Shown here one piece after another: positions 12,953-25,280 of a DNA stretch of 64,000 nucleotides. The notes under the pieces are model-generated. The model had not been told where the DNA came from and made no database searches. It saw only the letters and a list, made by a program, of their open reading frames with translations. The DNA comes from Adiantum capillus-veneris (lineage: Eukaryota > Streptophyta > Polypodiopsida > Polypodiales > Pteridaceae), in contig CM043969.1 of the NCBI GenBank assembly GCA_014529385.2, positions 26,055,946 to 26,119,945 on the forward strand, given 5' to 3'. The stretch's first letter is position 1. Each line of letters begins with the position of its first letter. A program made the position numbers and the translations under genes.

Positions 12953-13560
12953 AAGAAACCATGAAAGTCTCATAGTGCAACCCTTGCCAAAAAAAAAAAA
13001 AAAGAATTCAAGGACTACAGGGATATGAGGGATTGCAGTGGTACAAGAAGAGAAAAGTTCTCGCATGATGTATATGCAAAGGAACATTTTCTATAAGGTT
13101 TGTAGGATTAACAAACTATGGATCTATTGCTTTTACAAAGTGTGAGGACTTCAAGCGGGGTGAACAACAACATTTAAAACGTTTACAAAGAGGTTTGAAG
13201 ATGAATGGTTTGCTAGGATATGATGAACGCATTGCAAGTGTATTTGATGAGTGTTTGTTTGTGAATACTATACAAGACTTAGAGTCTTTAGTGGATTGCA
13301 ATTTACATATGGGAAGTGATCGAGGTTGTGAAAGTATGATCAATAGAAATGTACAAAATCATTGAGAATTTCAAAAATGCTCAAGGTGTTGATGTGCAAG
13401 TGGATATTAAGTATAGATCTGTGGCAAAGAAAGTGAAACCAGTGGCATTACCTTTACCAAAAAAATGCACAAATAATATGGAACAAGCTTCTTGCAACCT
13501 AGCCTTTGTGACCCAAGCAAGATTGGACACAAGTTCACACAGGATTATTTAAAGGAGTTA
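12953..13560 (+). pseudogene. G1 protease-RT linker, decayed
   Basis: Short open frames in several registers; no domain identified. Two stretches (about 12860-12935 and 12960-13020) repeat the words CAACCCTTGCCAAAAAAA and TTCAAGGACTACAGGGATAT, a local duplication of roughly 87 bp spacing, each with an adenine run. Confidence 0.45.
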
Positions 13561-13564
13561 AAGG

Positions 13565-14807
13565 TTGGTTTGCGAGGAGAGTTTGACAAAAGCTGAAAAG
13601 ATATGCTTTGAAGACATGCTTGCCAAACACGAAAAATCTTTTGCATTTGAGCCTCGTGAGATAGGGTGTGTTGATCCATCCATTATTTCTCATATGGTGA
13701 TCTTCACCACCCCTCATGTAACTTGGAACTTGAGGCCTATTTCAGTTCCAAATGCTCATTGAGCTCCTTAATGAAAAGATCTTGATGGCTATTTTGGAGC
13801 CTTTTTGTGCTCCATATTCAAGCAGGTGGTTCACAGTTCCCAAGAAATATGGTTCTTTACGCTTTATCTAGGATATGCAACCCATCAACAAGGTTACAAT
13901 TAGAAATGTAGGTATAGGGGAAATTGTTTATGAGTTTGCACAGGCATTTGCAGGAAGGGCAATATATTCTATGGGAGATTTGTACTCATGGTATGATGAG
14001 CTTCAACTAGCAATGGAAAGCACGGACCTGACTACCTTGAGGACACCTTTGGGTTTGGTAAGGATGTGCATGTTACTTCAAGGAGCAACTAATTCAGTTG
14101 TGCATATGACGAATGGTATGAGAAAAGTCCTACGTGACTTCATACCTCAAAGTACAATGCCTTTCCTTGGTGATGTGTCAATCAAAGGATGTGATGTAAG
14201 TGATATATATGTGGCTCTAGACTTGAGAGGGTGCCGCACGTATGTGGAAAACCATATCAGTGATTGTGATAATATCTTGTCAAGATTGGAAGAGGTGAAC
14301 CTTACCTTGTCTGGCCAAAAGTCGATGTCTGGTGTGAATGAAGTTCTTATTGTAGGACATATGTGTGGTCCATATGGTAGAAGGCCTTGTCTTGCAAATA
14401 TTGATGTAATTCAAAGAATGAAAGAGAAATGTATAAATGTGACAGAGGCTCAAAGGTTCTTGGGTGCATGCATGTTTTATGCTATCTGGATTCCGCATTA
14501 TGCACATGTAGCAGAGCCTGTGTATCAACTTTTGAGAAAGAACCAAAAGATTCAAAGGGAAGAAATGCATACCCATGCCATGAGAAAACTAAAGAAGTTT
14601 TTGCCTATGTCTCCAACTTTGAGGAAAGTAAACTATGAATGTGGAAGACATGTAAATTTGACAATGGATACTAGCCCCATAGGAATTGGATGGGCGATTG
14701 GGCAAGATGATGATGATGGCAAAAGAAATGTGGTGAGATTTGGAGCAAAGGTCCTAAATGCTTGTGAATGCAACTACCCACACATAAAAGAGAGATATGG
14801 GGAGTAG
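13565..14807 (+). pseudogene. G1 reverse transcriptase and RNase H region
   Basis: The frame at 13565-13762 is the segment upstream of RT. About 13790-13875 reads SRWFTVPKKYGSLRFI, the start of the fingers domain, broken by stops. The 310-codon frame 13875-14807 carries GRAIYSMGDLYS (catalytic motif A), then LRTPLGLVRMCMLLQGATNS, then FLGDVSIKGC where RT has its x-x-D-D box: the first catalytic Asp is Gly. RNase H follows with a MDTSPIGIGWAIGQ motif near residue 265. This is Ty3/Gypsy pol; loss of the catalytic Asp plus stops make it inactive. Confidence 0.75.
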
Positions 14808-15397
14808 TCACAACATCGAAAGGTGGCAAGAGGATTTGAGGAGAGAAAATGTAATAGCCGAGACTAATTGTCTACCACTTTTTGGAATGATCATAATCTG
14901 CTCAACTCCAGACATTGCTATGTTGAGATGCATTGCCTACATAAAGTCCTTAAATCCAAAATTTAAGCATATTGCAAAAAATGATAATCCAATCTTTTAA
15001 GAGCAAGGTATGAAAATGACAAAGACATGGTTGTCAAGGGCGATGATGTAGGCACAAGGTTCTATAGTAGCTCTCATGCTGGGTGATCATGTTTTCCTGT
15101 CAAATGCACTTGAGTCATTTACAAAGGACCTATATCAAGGTGACTAGTTTCTCATTGGATGCTATCTGAGCACTTTGACAAGGCAAGAAGGGTGGATTGA
15201 TCAAGAGTTCAAAAGAATACAGAGAAAAGCTTATGGATAAATTTTGAAAGATGGATACTTGTGAAAGCATCCAAAACAAAGAGATGGGATGCCATTGAGG
15301 GCTGTGAGTCATGAGACACTAAAAAAGACCTTACGAAAAAGTTTTATGAGAGTCTTTATGCTAGACATATAGAGGTGTATGGGCCACCTTTACTAAA
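14808..15397 (+). pseudogene. G1 RNase H end and integrase N-terminal region, decayed
   Basis: Open frames at 14797-15000 and fragments to 15397 occupy the place between RNase H and integrase. Phrases such as SPDIAMLRCIAYIKSLNP suggest the RNase H tail, but stops and frame changes prevent a firm domain call. Confidence 0.45.
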
Positions 15398-16434
15398 ATG
15401 AAAGAGAATATTGGTGGAAAGGTATGTATAAAGATGTATTTCATTTTTGTGGATTCTTGTGAAACTTGTCAAATGTATTCAAATGTACATCATCGTGATG
15501 GGTCGCACCTTGTATACCCACTGGCTATGCACTATAAGTGGGTAGTGGATTTGGTTACAATGCCATTGGGCTTATGTCAAATGAGATACTTAGTACTTGC
15601 ACGGGAAGATTTAACCAACCAAGTTGAAGGTCGTGCTTTAAGAATAAAAATTATGGAAGGGATATGTAAGTTTCTCTTAGACGATGTGATTAGCTGTTAT
15701 GGCTGTGTTGGAAAAATAAAAACTGATAGAGGTGAGTTGGATGCTGACAAATGCTGGCAAAGCCAGGGAGTTTTTCTCTAAGGTGGGCATTAAACTTGCT
15801 CTCACTCTACTGCGTATAATCCTGAGGAAAATGGTAAATCAGAGCGTGGGCATTCTCCTATCATTAAAGCTTTGGCTAAAGCTTGAAAAGGTAAAATGGG
15901 AGAGTGGCCTAGGTTATTGCCTTGTGCTTTATGGGCTAATCGTACAACTCATAGCTCAGTTATTGATTATATGCCTTTTGAGTTGATGTATGGTTAGAAA
16001 CCTATAATGCCAATTGAGGATGTAATTACCACATGGGATGTATTGCCTTGGGAATATGGAATGAGTAGGGAAGACCTTCTTTCTTTGTCCATACATCAAT
16101 TAGAAAGAAGGCCTCAAGATATTGAGATTGCAGTGGCACGATTAAAAGATGCAAGGTTGAAGAATAAGGACAGATATGATAAAAGGCAAAGGCTCAGACC
16201 TAGAGCTGTTGAGGAAGTTGATTGGGTGTTGGTGCATGACTATAGTCTTGATAACCAGCATTCAACAACCCAATAAGAAATATCTCAAAGAGATGGGTTG
16301 GTCCTTATGTGGTTAAACATGTACATGGTAATGCAACTTATACCTTACCTGAGTTGGATGGTATAGAAATCAAGATTCCCATTGCAAGGAAAAGAATTAA
16401 ATTGTACAAAAGAACAGCAAAATCACCAAAATAA
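15398..16434 (+). pseudogene. G1 integrase (decayed)
   Basis: 15398-15781 contains CETCQMYSNVHH, the end of the HHCC zinc-binding module, then KWVVDLVTMPLG with the first catalytic Asp, LAREDLTNQVEGRAL and TDRGELDAD with the second. About 15800-15990, in another frame, reads YNPEENGKSERGHSP with the catalytic Glu and ANRTTHSS. 16007-16276 is the C-terminal portion, and the sequence to about 16434 resembles the terminal pol tail (ATYTLPELDGIEIKIP). It inserts element cDNA into chromosomes. Stops and frameshifts make this copy dead. Confidence 0.75.
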
Positions 16435-16443
16435 TTTCAAGTT

Positions 16444-16790
16444 GCCATGATGGTGTTTGTGGAGGGCACTTTGCACTTGACATCACCAGTATAGCAAGGT
16501 TGAAAAAGCTGGGTTTGTGTGGCCTAGTTTACAGAGAGATGTGCATCACTAGTACAAAACATGCAAAGAGTGATAGAAGGCTGGTGATAGGAGGCTCACA
16601 TATGAGCCACTAACTCCTATAATATCATATGGACCATTTGAGAAATGGGAAATTGATGTCATTGGGGCTTTTCCAAGGAGCCAATCAGGTAAATTGGATT
16701 ACAGTTAAGGAAGTGCCAGTTAAGTTTCTATTTGAAAACATTTGTTGCCGTTTTGACACTCCTCTTGAATCACTTGTGGACACACGGCTT
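16444..16790 (+). pseudogene. G2 integrase fragment from a second Gypsy lineage
   Basis: Starting right behind the G1 pol tail, one frame reads CHDGVCGGHFALDIT (start of an integrase zinc module). A shifted frame gives KAGFVWPSLQRDVHH, and further on GPFEKWEIDVIGAFPRS carries the first catalytic Asp, followed by FLFENICCRFDTPLE. This is a second integrase, distinct in sequence from G1, cut off before its other catalytic residues by the LTR that follows. It may be the remnant internal end of the element owning that LTR. Confidence 0.65.
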
Positions 16791-18112
16791 GCACATGTGA
16801 AGAGGGGACCACCTGGAAGACTTTTGGAAGGGAAAAGACGGACACATATGTTTGTGGGATTTTTCTCTATTGTTTTCATTCCGAATTGGAAAAAGTTTTC
16901 AACAAAAAAGTTGTAGGTGTTGAGCTTATCATTTGGACCCTATTTTCTTAATAATTTTTGGAGCTACGGTTTGGGAGATATGTCCAAAATGGTGGAGGCC
17001 ATATGTCCACTTGGGAAGAAGTCATGGTTATCCAGCCACGCACACAATATCTTATAGGTTTCTCTCCATTATTGTTGTATTTTCTCTTATTTTGTCAAGC
17101 TTATCTCAAATATTATAAGAATCTCTTTGACTCAAGCTATGGAAGGTAGCATGGATACAAAGCTCGCCATGATGAAGGCGATTGGGAGGAAATTGGTCAA
17201 TAAGCAGGGCACACGGAGCTCTCTCATTGGTGGGATGCCTCTAACTGAGGTTACATTGTAATAAGTCCTCTTGCTCATAATCTCTTCCCTAATCACTCTC
17301 TTGGCCTATAAAAGGAGTCCTTCTCTTTTGTAAATGACACGCAACACTATCCCATACCCACATACCTACACATACACACCCTTGTGCTACATGCTAGTGT
17401 CATCAACCCTAATCACATCACCATCACCATGCACAAAATGAGCACCATATCTCCACAAACTTGTAATGAAGGATTGAAGGCACAATTTCAAGAAGAAGAA
17501 TGATGGCTACACTCATGATATTCCTCGCCATCAACTCCCATCCCTCCATTATGCTTCATACGGTCTTGTCCCCTTCTCACCTTCTTTCCCTATGCTACAT
17601 ATTGTATTCATCTTCTGCAAGCAATCAACACACTCCATCTTGGTGCCATACCTTGTGTCATTTGGGATACACTTCATTGTGAGTATGGTTTATGCTTGCT
17701 CTTTCCATTTTGCTTATATTAAGGTATATAGATTTTCCACCATACACACACTGTCTCTCCCTCTCATATTCCTATCATCTTGCTACTTGCATTTGAAGGT
17801 GTGCAGATTCTCCACCTTTGGTATGAGAAGTGAGGATACTTTCATGTCTCCCTTACCTCATTATCTTCCTTACATGCACGAGTAGCAAACCCATTCTCAC
17901 TCACTTACCATTCCTCTCATCTTGTTTTTGACCACCCCATCCCACACTTGGGCATGGATCTTGAGATTGTTTTCCATGACATGTTTGATTGTGTATGCAT
18001 CCTAGCCATATATCTTGCTAGGTGGTGCCCCTATTGTGTACCTCCCATGATGAGGCCACCATGCATAGTCTTGGTGTACGGCCCCGGGTCTATTTTGCAC
18101 TTCTGCCTCTCA
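16791..18112 (+). mobile_element. LTR of R2 type (solo or truncated copy)
   Basis: This segment matches 55.5-57.09 kb over most of its length, including GGGGACCACC near 16805, CACACCCTTGTGCTACATGC, the ACCATCACCATGCACAAAA block, and a shared end in CTCTCA at 18112. A TATA-like TATAAAAGG lies at 17307-17315, aligned with TATATAAGG in the other copy. No PBS follows; the next base begins the G1 LTR repeat. The left end is approximate. Open frames inside are not conserved. Confidence 0.65.
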
Positions 18113-18471
18113 CTATGAGGCCACCAATTAAGGTTTTTCCTCTTCAAATACCTACTTGGGAATGTATAATGAAGTTTTGAAGCTTCAATCAAATGGCTAC
18201 GATGGAGAATTGAAGCATTTGTATGGGGTTTTTATCAAGGCAAAAGAGCACTACAACTGTGTTTTTGGCAGTGAGGCTACACCAAATCAGCACACACACA
18301 CAAGTTTTGAGTTGATCTTGGTTATTTTTCAAAATAAGCTTTCATGGCTGGAGTTTTGTTCTCTTTTTAGTGTGGTTTTAGCCTCAAATGTTCTACGACT
18401 TGCTTGATTTTGCTGCAAACTCTCACAGTCAGAGGCTCGACGCTTTCCTAGCCACACTCAGCACTTCTTGA
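18113..18471 (+). repeat. G1 3' LTR (recognisable portion)
   Basis: Direct repeat of 10152-10507. It differs by substitutions, by an insertion of a few bases after CACACACA near 18292, and by small indels, so the insertion is not recent. The part upstream of 18113 was replaced by the R2-type LTR. Confidence 0.6.
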
Positions 18472-19816
18472 GATAGTGTGCTCTTTCTTTGATTGTTTGT
18501 TTGTGGAGTACCATTTGCATTATTTTCATGGTTTTTAGAGGACCGCCATAATGGGACACAATAGGTACATTGGGGGATGGTAACAATGGTGGGGATGTAC
18601 TAGGGCCTAAGTGGGTAGCCCAAGGTGACCCAAAAGAGGGGCCCATGGGAGTGGTGCTCATGTGCACGGCCATGCCAATTTTTGGTGTAGATGATGGACA
18701 CCCTTGAGGTGGTATCAATTCTTGGCCTCATCAACTCCTTTACCACAGAAGTGACAGTGGACCATCATGGGACATTCTTGAGGTGGGTGGTCAGGGTTGT
18801 TGTAGTTCTTGCACCATATTTGGTCCCTAGCCTCTTATTGTGCTTTCAGTTCTTCTAGCTTCCTTTTGAGTTGTGCCACCATATCTATCTACTAAGAGGA
18901 CTGAGATGTTTCCAATGATGTCTTTTCATCTTGTAGTTCCATTTGCAACTTAAGGGTTTCTAGCTCTCTTTTAAGAGCGAGAAGAGTGTATGCAATAGGG
19001 TCATTCATAAGAACAATAGGCAAAGAGTTACCTGGTGAGCTGGAAAATTGTATTCTTGCATTTTAAATTCTAGTGGAAGCTACAACAAAATCATCCATCA
19101 TAGATTCAGCCCGCAAGGTTTCTCAAAGCTTTTGTTGACTTGAAGAAGGCAAAGCTGTCTCCACCCACTTCTTGATCATGAAGTCTCCCAGTTGTTGGGG
19201 TAATTTGGCGACAAGGGATCTAGCCCAGGTCATCAACTCAGCGAAGGTTTTCCCTGGACCCAACTCCAAGATTTCTAATTTTTTCCTAGGCCTTCTCTCT
19301 ATAGTTGTCCGATTGAAACTCAATAGTGAAGGCCGCTTTGAGGGCATTCCAATTGGTGAAGTGACCCTCTACAAATTGACTATACCACTTGTCGGCCAAT
19401 CCCTAAAGGGTGGAGGGAAAAAGCACCATATCGGCATCTTCTTGGTTTGGCCCACAGATTTGATAGAAGAACCGCCTCACATGGTTGACAGTATCCTCAA
19501 GAGGTGGTCCTTTAAATGTAGGAAACTTGATATTGACCCTCGAGAGAAGGGTTGTTAATTCATCTGCCATGGAAAGGCTGATGAGAGAGGTGGAAGGTGG
19601 TTTTGGACAAGAGGTTTGAACGGAAGATGATGGTGGAGATGACCTTTGTGGCTGAGGGGAAGGCTTGGGTGAAGGTAGAGGCAATGGTGCGGGCAAGGTG
19701 ATAGAAGGTGAGTACAAATGGCGATGGTGATGAATCTTCATAGGACTTCTTAGATGTGGTACACTTGACTTAGAGAAAGTAACAGGAATGCATAGATGCA
19801 AAGATGGGGTTTCCAA
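18472..19816 (-). pseudogene. G4 Gypsy gag (decayed, minus strand)
   Basis: Read on the minus strand from 19816. The first ~75 residues are Ser/Pro-rich. A retrotransposon Gag domain follows: FPTFKGPPLEDTVNHVRRFF, then after a stop GLADKWYSQF and NWNALKAAFTIEF (about 19420-19290). Near 18810-18730 a knuckle-like WCKNYNNPDHPPQEC appears with Tyr in place of the second Cys. 18718-18458 is a Pro/Ser/Met-rich tail. It starts about 140 bases after the PBS at 19953-19971 and is cut by the G1 LTR repeat at 18471, so pol is missing. Confidence 0.65.
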
Positions 19817-19952
19817 TATTTTAGGCTAAAATTTAGGGTAGGTGGTCAAAGCAACTACAGATGCCTATGGCACCCTAGAATATGGCCACACTATTGTCTT
19901 GCCTTAATCTAACATCCCAGGTGACTGGACTAGCTTGCAAGACCCAATAGAG

Positions 19953-19971
19953 TGGTCCCATGGGGCGTGCC
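19953..19971 (-). other. Candidate primer binding site of G4
   Basis: On the minus strand it reads TGGCACGCCCCATGGGACC, starting TGG as primer binding sites do, five bases inside the proposed LTR end (TGAGAGAAG on the plus strand from 19977). It resembles the PBS candidates at 38525 and 28842 more than a common plant tRNA, so the primer is unassigned. Confidence 0.4.
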
Positions 19972-19976
19972 AAAAA

Positions 19977-21240
19977 TGAGAGAAGTTGTAGATGAAAGTG
20001 GTGCATAGTGTTGTCTAGTGGTGGGGTGCTCTGGATGCAATATGCATGCGGACTCACAAGCTAGCTCAAAATTGACAGACAATGCAAAAACATGAAAATA
20101 GAACTAAACAATGAATGGATCAAGAACTTAAAAAATACTAGACAACCACAAACACTCCAAGGTAGCACCCTGTACTGAACCAAATGATCTACAATACTAA
20201 TGTGGTTGCGGCCAACTCTACCCAATCCACGACTACACAACAAGTGTTGTCAGACAGATATACTGCTCATAGTTCCTAGCAAAGTGAGAACTAGACCAAC
20301 AAACAAGATGTCAACCAAGGATGAATCTTGACCAATAGGTGTATGGAAACAAATAGATGGGTGTCAGTCATCTACTTGACCTTCTAAAGACAATCACTAC
20401 CAAGGAAGATGAACTCAAGCTTACGAAATATGCATAATCTCTATCTCGTCTATGATGGCTACGCTGTCCAAAACACAACCTAAAGTTGTCCAATCAGCAT
20501 GAAACTCAAGGGATAACCTCTACAATCCTAGAGTACATCACCCTATGGTCTCTAACCCAATTTACTACTTGTAGACACCCGGTGCAAAAAATGCGTATAA
20601 AGACAGGCCAAAAGTTACAGGTCACCAATTCTTGACCTGCTTAGGCCTAAGGTGTAGCTTAACCCTTCCTGAATGCAATGGCATATAGCAATCACAAAAT
20701 GGATACACGGTTACAGAGAAAACTCACCTCAAAGCTCATAGGAGAGCACTTCGCGAAGAGACCGGAATCAAGCAAGCTTGGCGTTGAAGCGTAGCCCTCT
20801 CTGTTGATAACATAGTGGTGTTGTTGTCTCCACAATGTAGCTGTTGTAGAGTGTGTAGGGATTAGATAGGATCTCACTCATCTCTCACACAATCACACAA
20901 ACACAGTATGCTTACTTGAGCCTCAAAACTCGAGTCATTCAAACGTTACCCTTAGGGTTACAAAAAGTGGCTTTTATACCTCACCCTTGGAGGTTCTAAC
21001 TTATCAAAATTACCTTCTACGTCCTACCATGGAAGTGGCTAATCTGCATAATTAGTATATTATAATTTGGAAACTCGATTAAGTCTCAAAAAAAAATGAG
21101 TTTTTTGAAATAAATAATACAAAATTGGGCTTTTCTAGTATTCAATGGTTAGCACTCCACCCTCCAGGTCCATGTCATCCCTGACACGATGGGTCTTTGT
21201 CTTTTGGAGTTTTTGACCCTTGTGTCTTGGTGTTGTAGTA
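19977..21240 (-). mobile_element. G4 5' LTR (minus strand, far boundary approximate)
   Basis: It sits between the PBS and a different coding region and has LTR-like content. On the minus strand there is a TATA box GTATAAAAGCC (plus 20970-20979), followed about 90 bases later by a plausible transcribed leader. No second copy is in the window, because the element is truncated at 18471. The end near 21240 is a guess at where the neighbouring coding region begins. Confidence 0.45.
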
Positions 21241-22912
21241 GTCTTCAGTCGTTTGCATCAATGGAAACCTTGTGGCTTTAGAAGCTTTAAGTATGACTCA
21301 TATCTTATGTTGCCCAAGGTGACTGTAGGGCCAAAAATCTTGTTGTTGTAAGTAAAGAAGTTGGTGTAGAAGGCTTCCTCAAAGGTTTGCATGTGATAGC
21401 TTGGTAGAAACATCAACCTTTGATAAAAAAAGATGTAACACCTTCGGGGATGGCTACCTTGACAAATCATATGTCATTTTGGTGACAATGTCTACCATTG
21501 ATAGTAATGTAGAGTGTGTTGCTTTGGATGGTGCGAACACTTCCAGGCAGGCCAAGAGGGTCTTACATATATTCCTGATCGTCACACATGTCAAGTCAAG
21601 AGAGTGAGTGAAATTCTTAATGGTGCCCTTTAGGGTTTTCACCATATAAGAAACACTTATTCTCTCTCCTTCCTTGGGTGGTTGCATGGATGGGTAGTTG
21701 AGCCAAGTGGGGTGCCTTTTCAGGAGTCTCGAGTGGTTTTCCCATGTGCGTACACAAGGTACTAGACAAAACAAAGTGTCATCCCTTATGTTTTTGGGGG
21801 ATTCTACCAAGTACTTCAAAAATCCAGGGTACCTGAGGAGCCACCTTTTTCTCCACTTCAACTGGGAGTCCACAATCTTCTATGTAACTCTTGGGTCCTT
21901 GACATCCCCTTCGTATACCGGGTCCTGTCCTTCTTCTTCAACTCTCTTCTTTATTTTAGGAACTTCATACTCCAAGAGAGGGTATAGCTGTGATGGTTGC
22001 ATCCACTCTTCCCTAAGCACATTTGTGGCTATCCCTTGGACTCCAACTGAGTGGGTAATTCTCTTTTTCCACTTGAAGGCTGCCCTCTAATCCTCTGCTA
22101 TGGGCTGTTCAATCAAACTTTGGAGGTGTGCCTCCTCTTTTGCTGTCAGTGATTGTCCTTTGTAAATGGTGTTGTTGATATTTTGCACCTTTAGGGATCT
22201 CCATGGGCTCACTTTGTGCGTTGATGTCCAAATTACTAGGCCGGGTTCTATCTCGTGTGGTCTTGCTTATTCTATTTCTTGTTGTATCCTCAATAACTAT
22301 TGCTATGCGGGTTGTCCTTCCTTGTGGCCTCTTTTGCTTGATCTATTAACAGATCTTACAGATTTTCTAACTGGATTTTGAGTTGTTTATTCTCTTTTTG
22401 TAGTTATTGTTGGCAGTCTATCAATCTCTATTCCACGGCTAGGGAACCTTTTTGCCATATGCATTCTTTGTCTTTGTTCTAGCCGTAAATCCTTTTGTAG
22501 TGCAATGACTTGGGATTCCAAGGCTTGTATATTCTGGCTATCTACTCTTGTACTTGCTCGAGCAGCCCTTAGGGTTGCTCTGCGTCTCTATATTGTCAAA
22601 TCCTAGAGCTCTAATTTAGCTTTAAGCTCCACTACTTCATCCTTGGCTGCTTCTAGCTCGTCCTACATCCTTTCCTTCTCTTCATGCAAGATCTTTACTT
22701 TGCTAGGGACCTCTGTCATCTGCAGTGTAAGTGTGTCTTATTTTCTCTCAGCCTCCCTTAGTGTTTTAAGGAGAGTCTCAAGCTCTTGTTCTGCAACCTC
22801 AACTCTTTGACTCGTCATTTGGAGAGTTCTTGTGAGGTTTTCATACTCTTCTTGCATATTTCCCTCCCTGGTGTGTAGCATGTTGTTTTCCTCTGCTAGT
22901 GTGAGAGATCAC

Positions 22913-23146
22913 ATTCTAATTCTATCTATTATGTGATGAGAATCTCTAGCATCTTCTTCATTAGTTGCTACCATGTTTCTGCATGACGGTATGGGGAGTG
23001 GGCCTGATAGCGGAACCTGGTGTCCCATTCTAATTCTATCTATTATCTAATGAGCGTCTCTAGCATCTTCTTCATTAGTTGCTACCATGTTAATGGTTGC
23101 TGATGGTTTGGGGAGTGGGCCTGGTAGTAGAACCTATTGTCCCATA
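22913..23146. repeat. ~115 bp tandem duplication
   Basis: Two adjacent copies beginning CATTCTAATTCTATCTATTA, each containing GCATCTTCTTCATTAGTTGC and ending near GGGAGTGGGCCTG. They differ at several bases, so the duplication is moderately old. It lies inside the decayed coding region. Confidence 0.75.
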
Positions 23147-23415
23147 CTTAGCAAGACACCTACAGGAGGAGGTCTCCAAGGGTTGGCCAAAGATCTCCAC
23201 TACTGCATAGGAAGAATCTGGACCAGCCCTAGTACTCCACGCTATGGGGATTGCACTTTTGGTTCCATTCTCTATGTATCTTGGTCTTCTTGTTGTTCTT
23301 TTGCCCCGTCATCTAGACTTGCTAGGTCTCTTGGAATCTCCTCCTTTTCTTCCTCTTGCCTTGTAGCCCATGGTGGAGTTGGAGTGCCATAGACAAATTC
23401 AGAGGCTTCTTGTGC

Positions 23416-23868
23416 ATTACGAAGAGAATGGGGTCTAGGAGGGCCTCTTTATTTGGCATTTTAATGAAGTCAAACCTTCAGCATTAAGAAAGTAATCAAA
23501 GGAAAGTTTTTAAATTCAAACAAGAAAAACGTCTAGTTTATTTGAATTCAAAGTTTCCCCCCAAAATGCAATTTCAAATCTAGCATGTAATACCATATCA
23601 TGTAGCATATCTATCGAAAGAGCTTGATGCGTAGATTGCAGATCTATGATCTCCCTTGAAATTCGAGATCATATGTGGGAGTTATGGAAGGCCAAAAATC
23701 ATACAAATTTTGCCTCCTTTTTGGGGAAAAAGTGCATCCTTTGACCACTCTTACACATCTCCCACCATTCTTGCACACATGGTGTACACCTATTTGTCAA
23801 AATGTTAATCACCTCCGTAAGCTCATGGAAAATAAAGAGGCCCTCCTACACCCCATCCTCTTCCTAAT
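23416..23868. mobile_element. Non-autonomous element with ~40 bp terminal inverted repeats, copy 2
   Basis: Same element as 1142-1591: left end ATTACGAAGAGAATGGGG, right end CATCCTCTTCCTAAT, interior collinear with copy 1. It interrupts the decayed minus-strand coding region, with coding-like sequence on either side, which marks an insertion. No clear target-site duplication. Confidence 0.75.
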
Positions 23869-25130
23869 GTGTGTGTACCTACCTAGCATTAAGTAGGTCT
23901 TCAAAAGTAGACCTATCATGAAATTCCATTTCTCTTGACGTGTTTGTTCGGCCTCTGATGTCTTCTTTGATGATTTCACTTGCTGCATTGTAGAGGACTT
24001 AGGGCTTGAGGGTTGAGAGTTCAGCCTCAAGGAACGTTCTGGTAGTGATGCACTCCTTCCTTGATCACTTTCTTTATCTTTTTTTTTTGTTCTTATGGAA
24101 TCTCTTTTAGATTTATTTTAATATTGTGCACCTCCTTGATTTTGAAGGGCTCTAAATCTTATTGTTTAATCTTATTGTCTTGAGGAGCTGCCCCCAATCT
24201 TTTACTCGATCTGGCACTGAGTACTCCTTGAAGTCCCCTTTTAGAGCTCCTTCAGCCTTGACTCTTGCTCAGTCAATCTCTCAATTTGAGCTACCCTTTG
24301 ACTAGTTGACATTTGTTTCTTTTGGCTTTTGCTCCTTTTCCATCACCATTCTACCTTTCTTCTATGGTGGTTCTTCATATTTTTCCTCCTGTATTGGCTC
24401 TAGCTTTCCCCTAAGCCGTGTTCCGGTAGGTGGTGCCACTGGTGGTTCATCTTTTGTATCTTCTTTAAGTCGTAACCATTCACTCTTGATCGGTGGGTAT
24501 GGCCACCGTCCTCTTGCTCCAATATCTTTCTATGTGATCTTTTTTATAAGACTTCTCCACCTTCAATGTACTTTGGCTTGTCCATTCCCATTCCAACTAC
24601 TTGTTCATTCCCATTCCAACTACTTGTTCATGCAGGTACTGGGCATATTTAACTCCCTTGGACATGTTGCTTCTCAATGCCCATGTGATGGTGGTAGCCG
24701 CTGCATGTGGTGGTGTTGTATACTTTTGTGGCCGCTTACTACAAACATGGAAGTAATGGTTGTATAGCTTGAGTAGCTTTGTCTCCCTTGGATCCTCTAG
24801 GCCTTCAAAAGTGGGGTTGGTTGTCTTGTGAGAGTAGAGCTTCACTTTGTCTCTTCTTTCCTGACTGAGCTACTAACATTGTGTAGCCTCAAAGCATCTG
24901 CAATGATCTGAGGTGTGTTTATAACCTCAAAAGAAGTAATCACCACTTTGCTATCTTTTTATATGGTGTTGGCCAGCTCATAGACATTTTTTGTACCCAC
25001 ACATGCTGGTTGTAGTGTGAAGAAGTCGTGCAATTCAGCTCTCTCTAGCTGGGTGAGGGTGTCTTCCTTGTTGGAATAGTCCATAATTTCTCGTGGATTC
25101 ATGGGGATATCCATGATGTTTCCATGTGGA

Positions 25131-25280
25131 CCTTCATTTTCCAAAGTTTCTTCATCCACCCAAGCCTTGGCTAGCTTAGACCTTCATTTTCCAAAGTTTC
25201 TTCATCCACCCAAGCCTTGGCTAGCTTAGACCTTCATTTTCCAAAGTTTCTTCATCCACCCAAGCCTTGGCTAGCTTAAG
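25131..25280. repeat. 50 bp tandem triplication
   Basis: Copies at 25131-25180, 25181-25230 and 25231-25280, all starting CCTTCATTTTCCAAAGTTTC and almost identical. A 50-base unit is not a multiple of three, so it breaks the minus-strand reading frame, consistent with expansion after coding function was lost. Confidence 0.9.
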
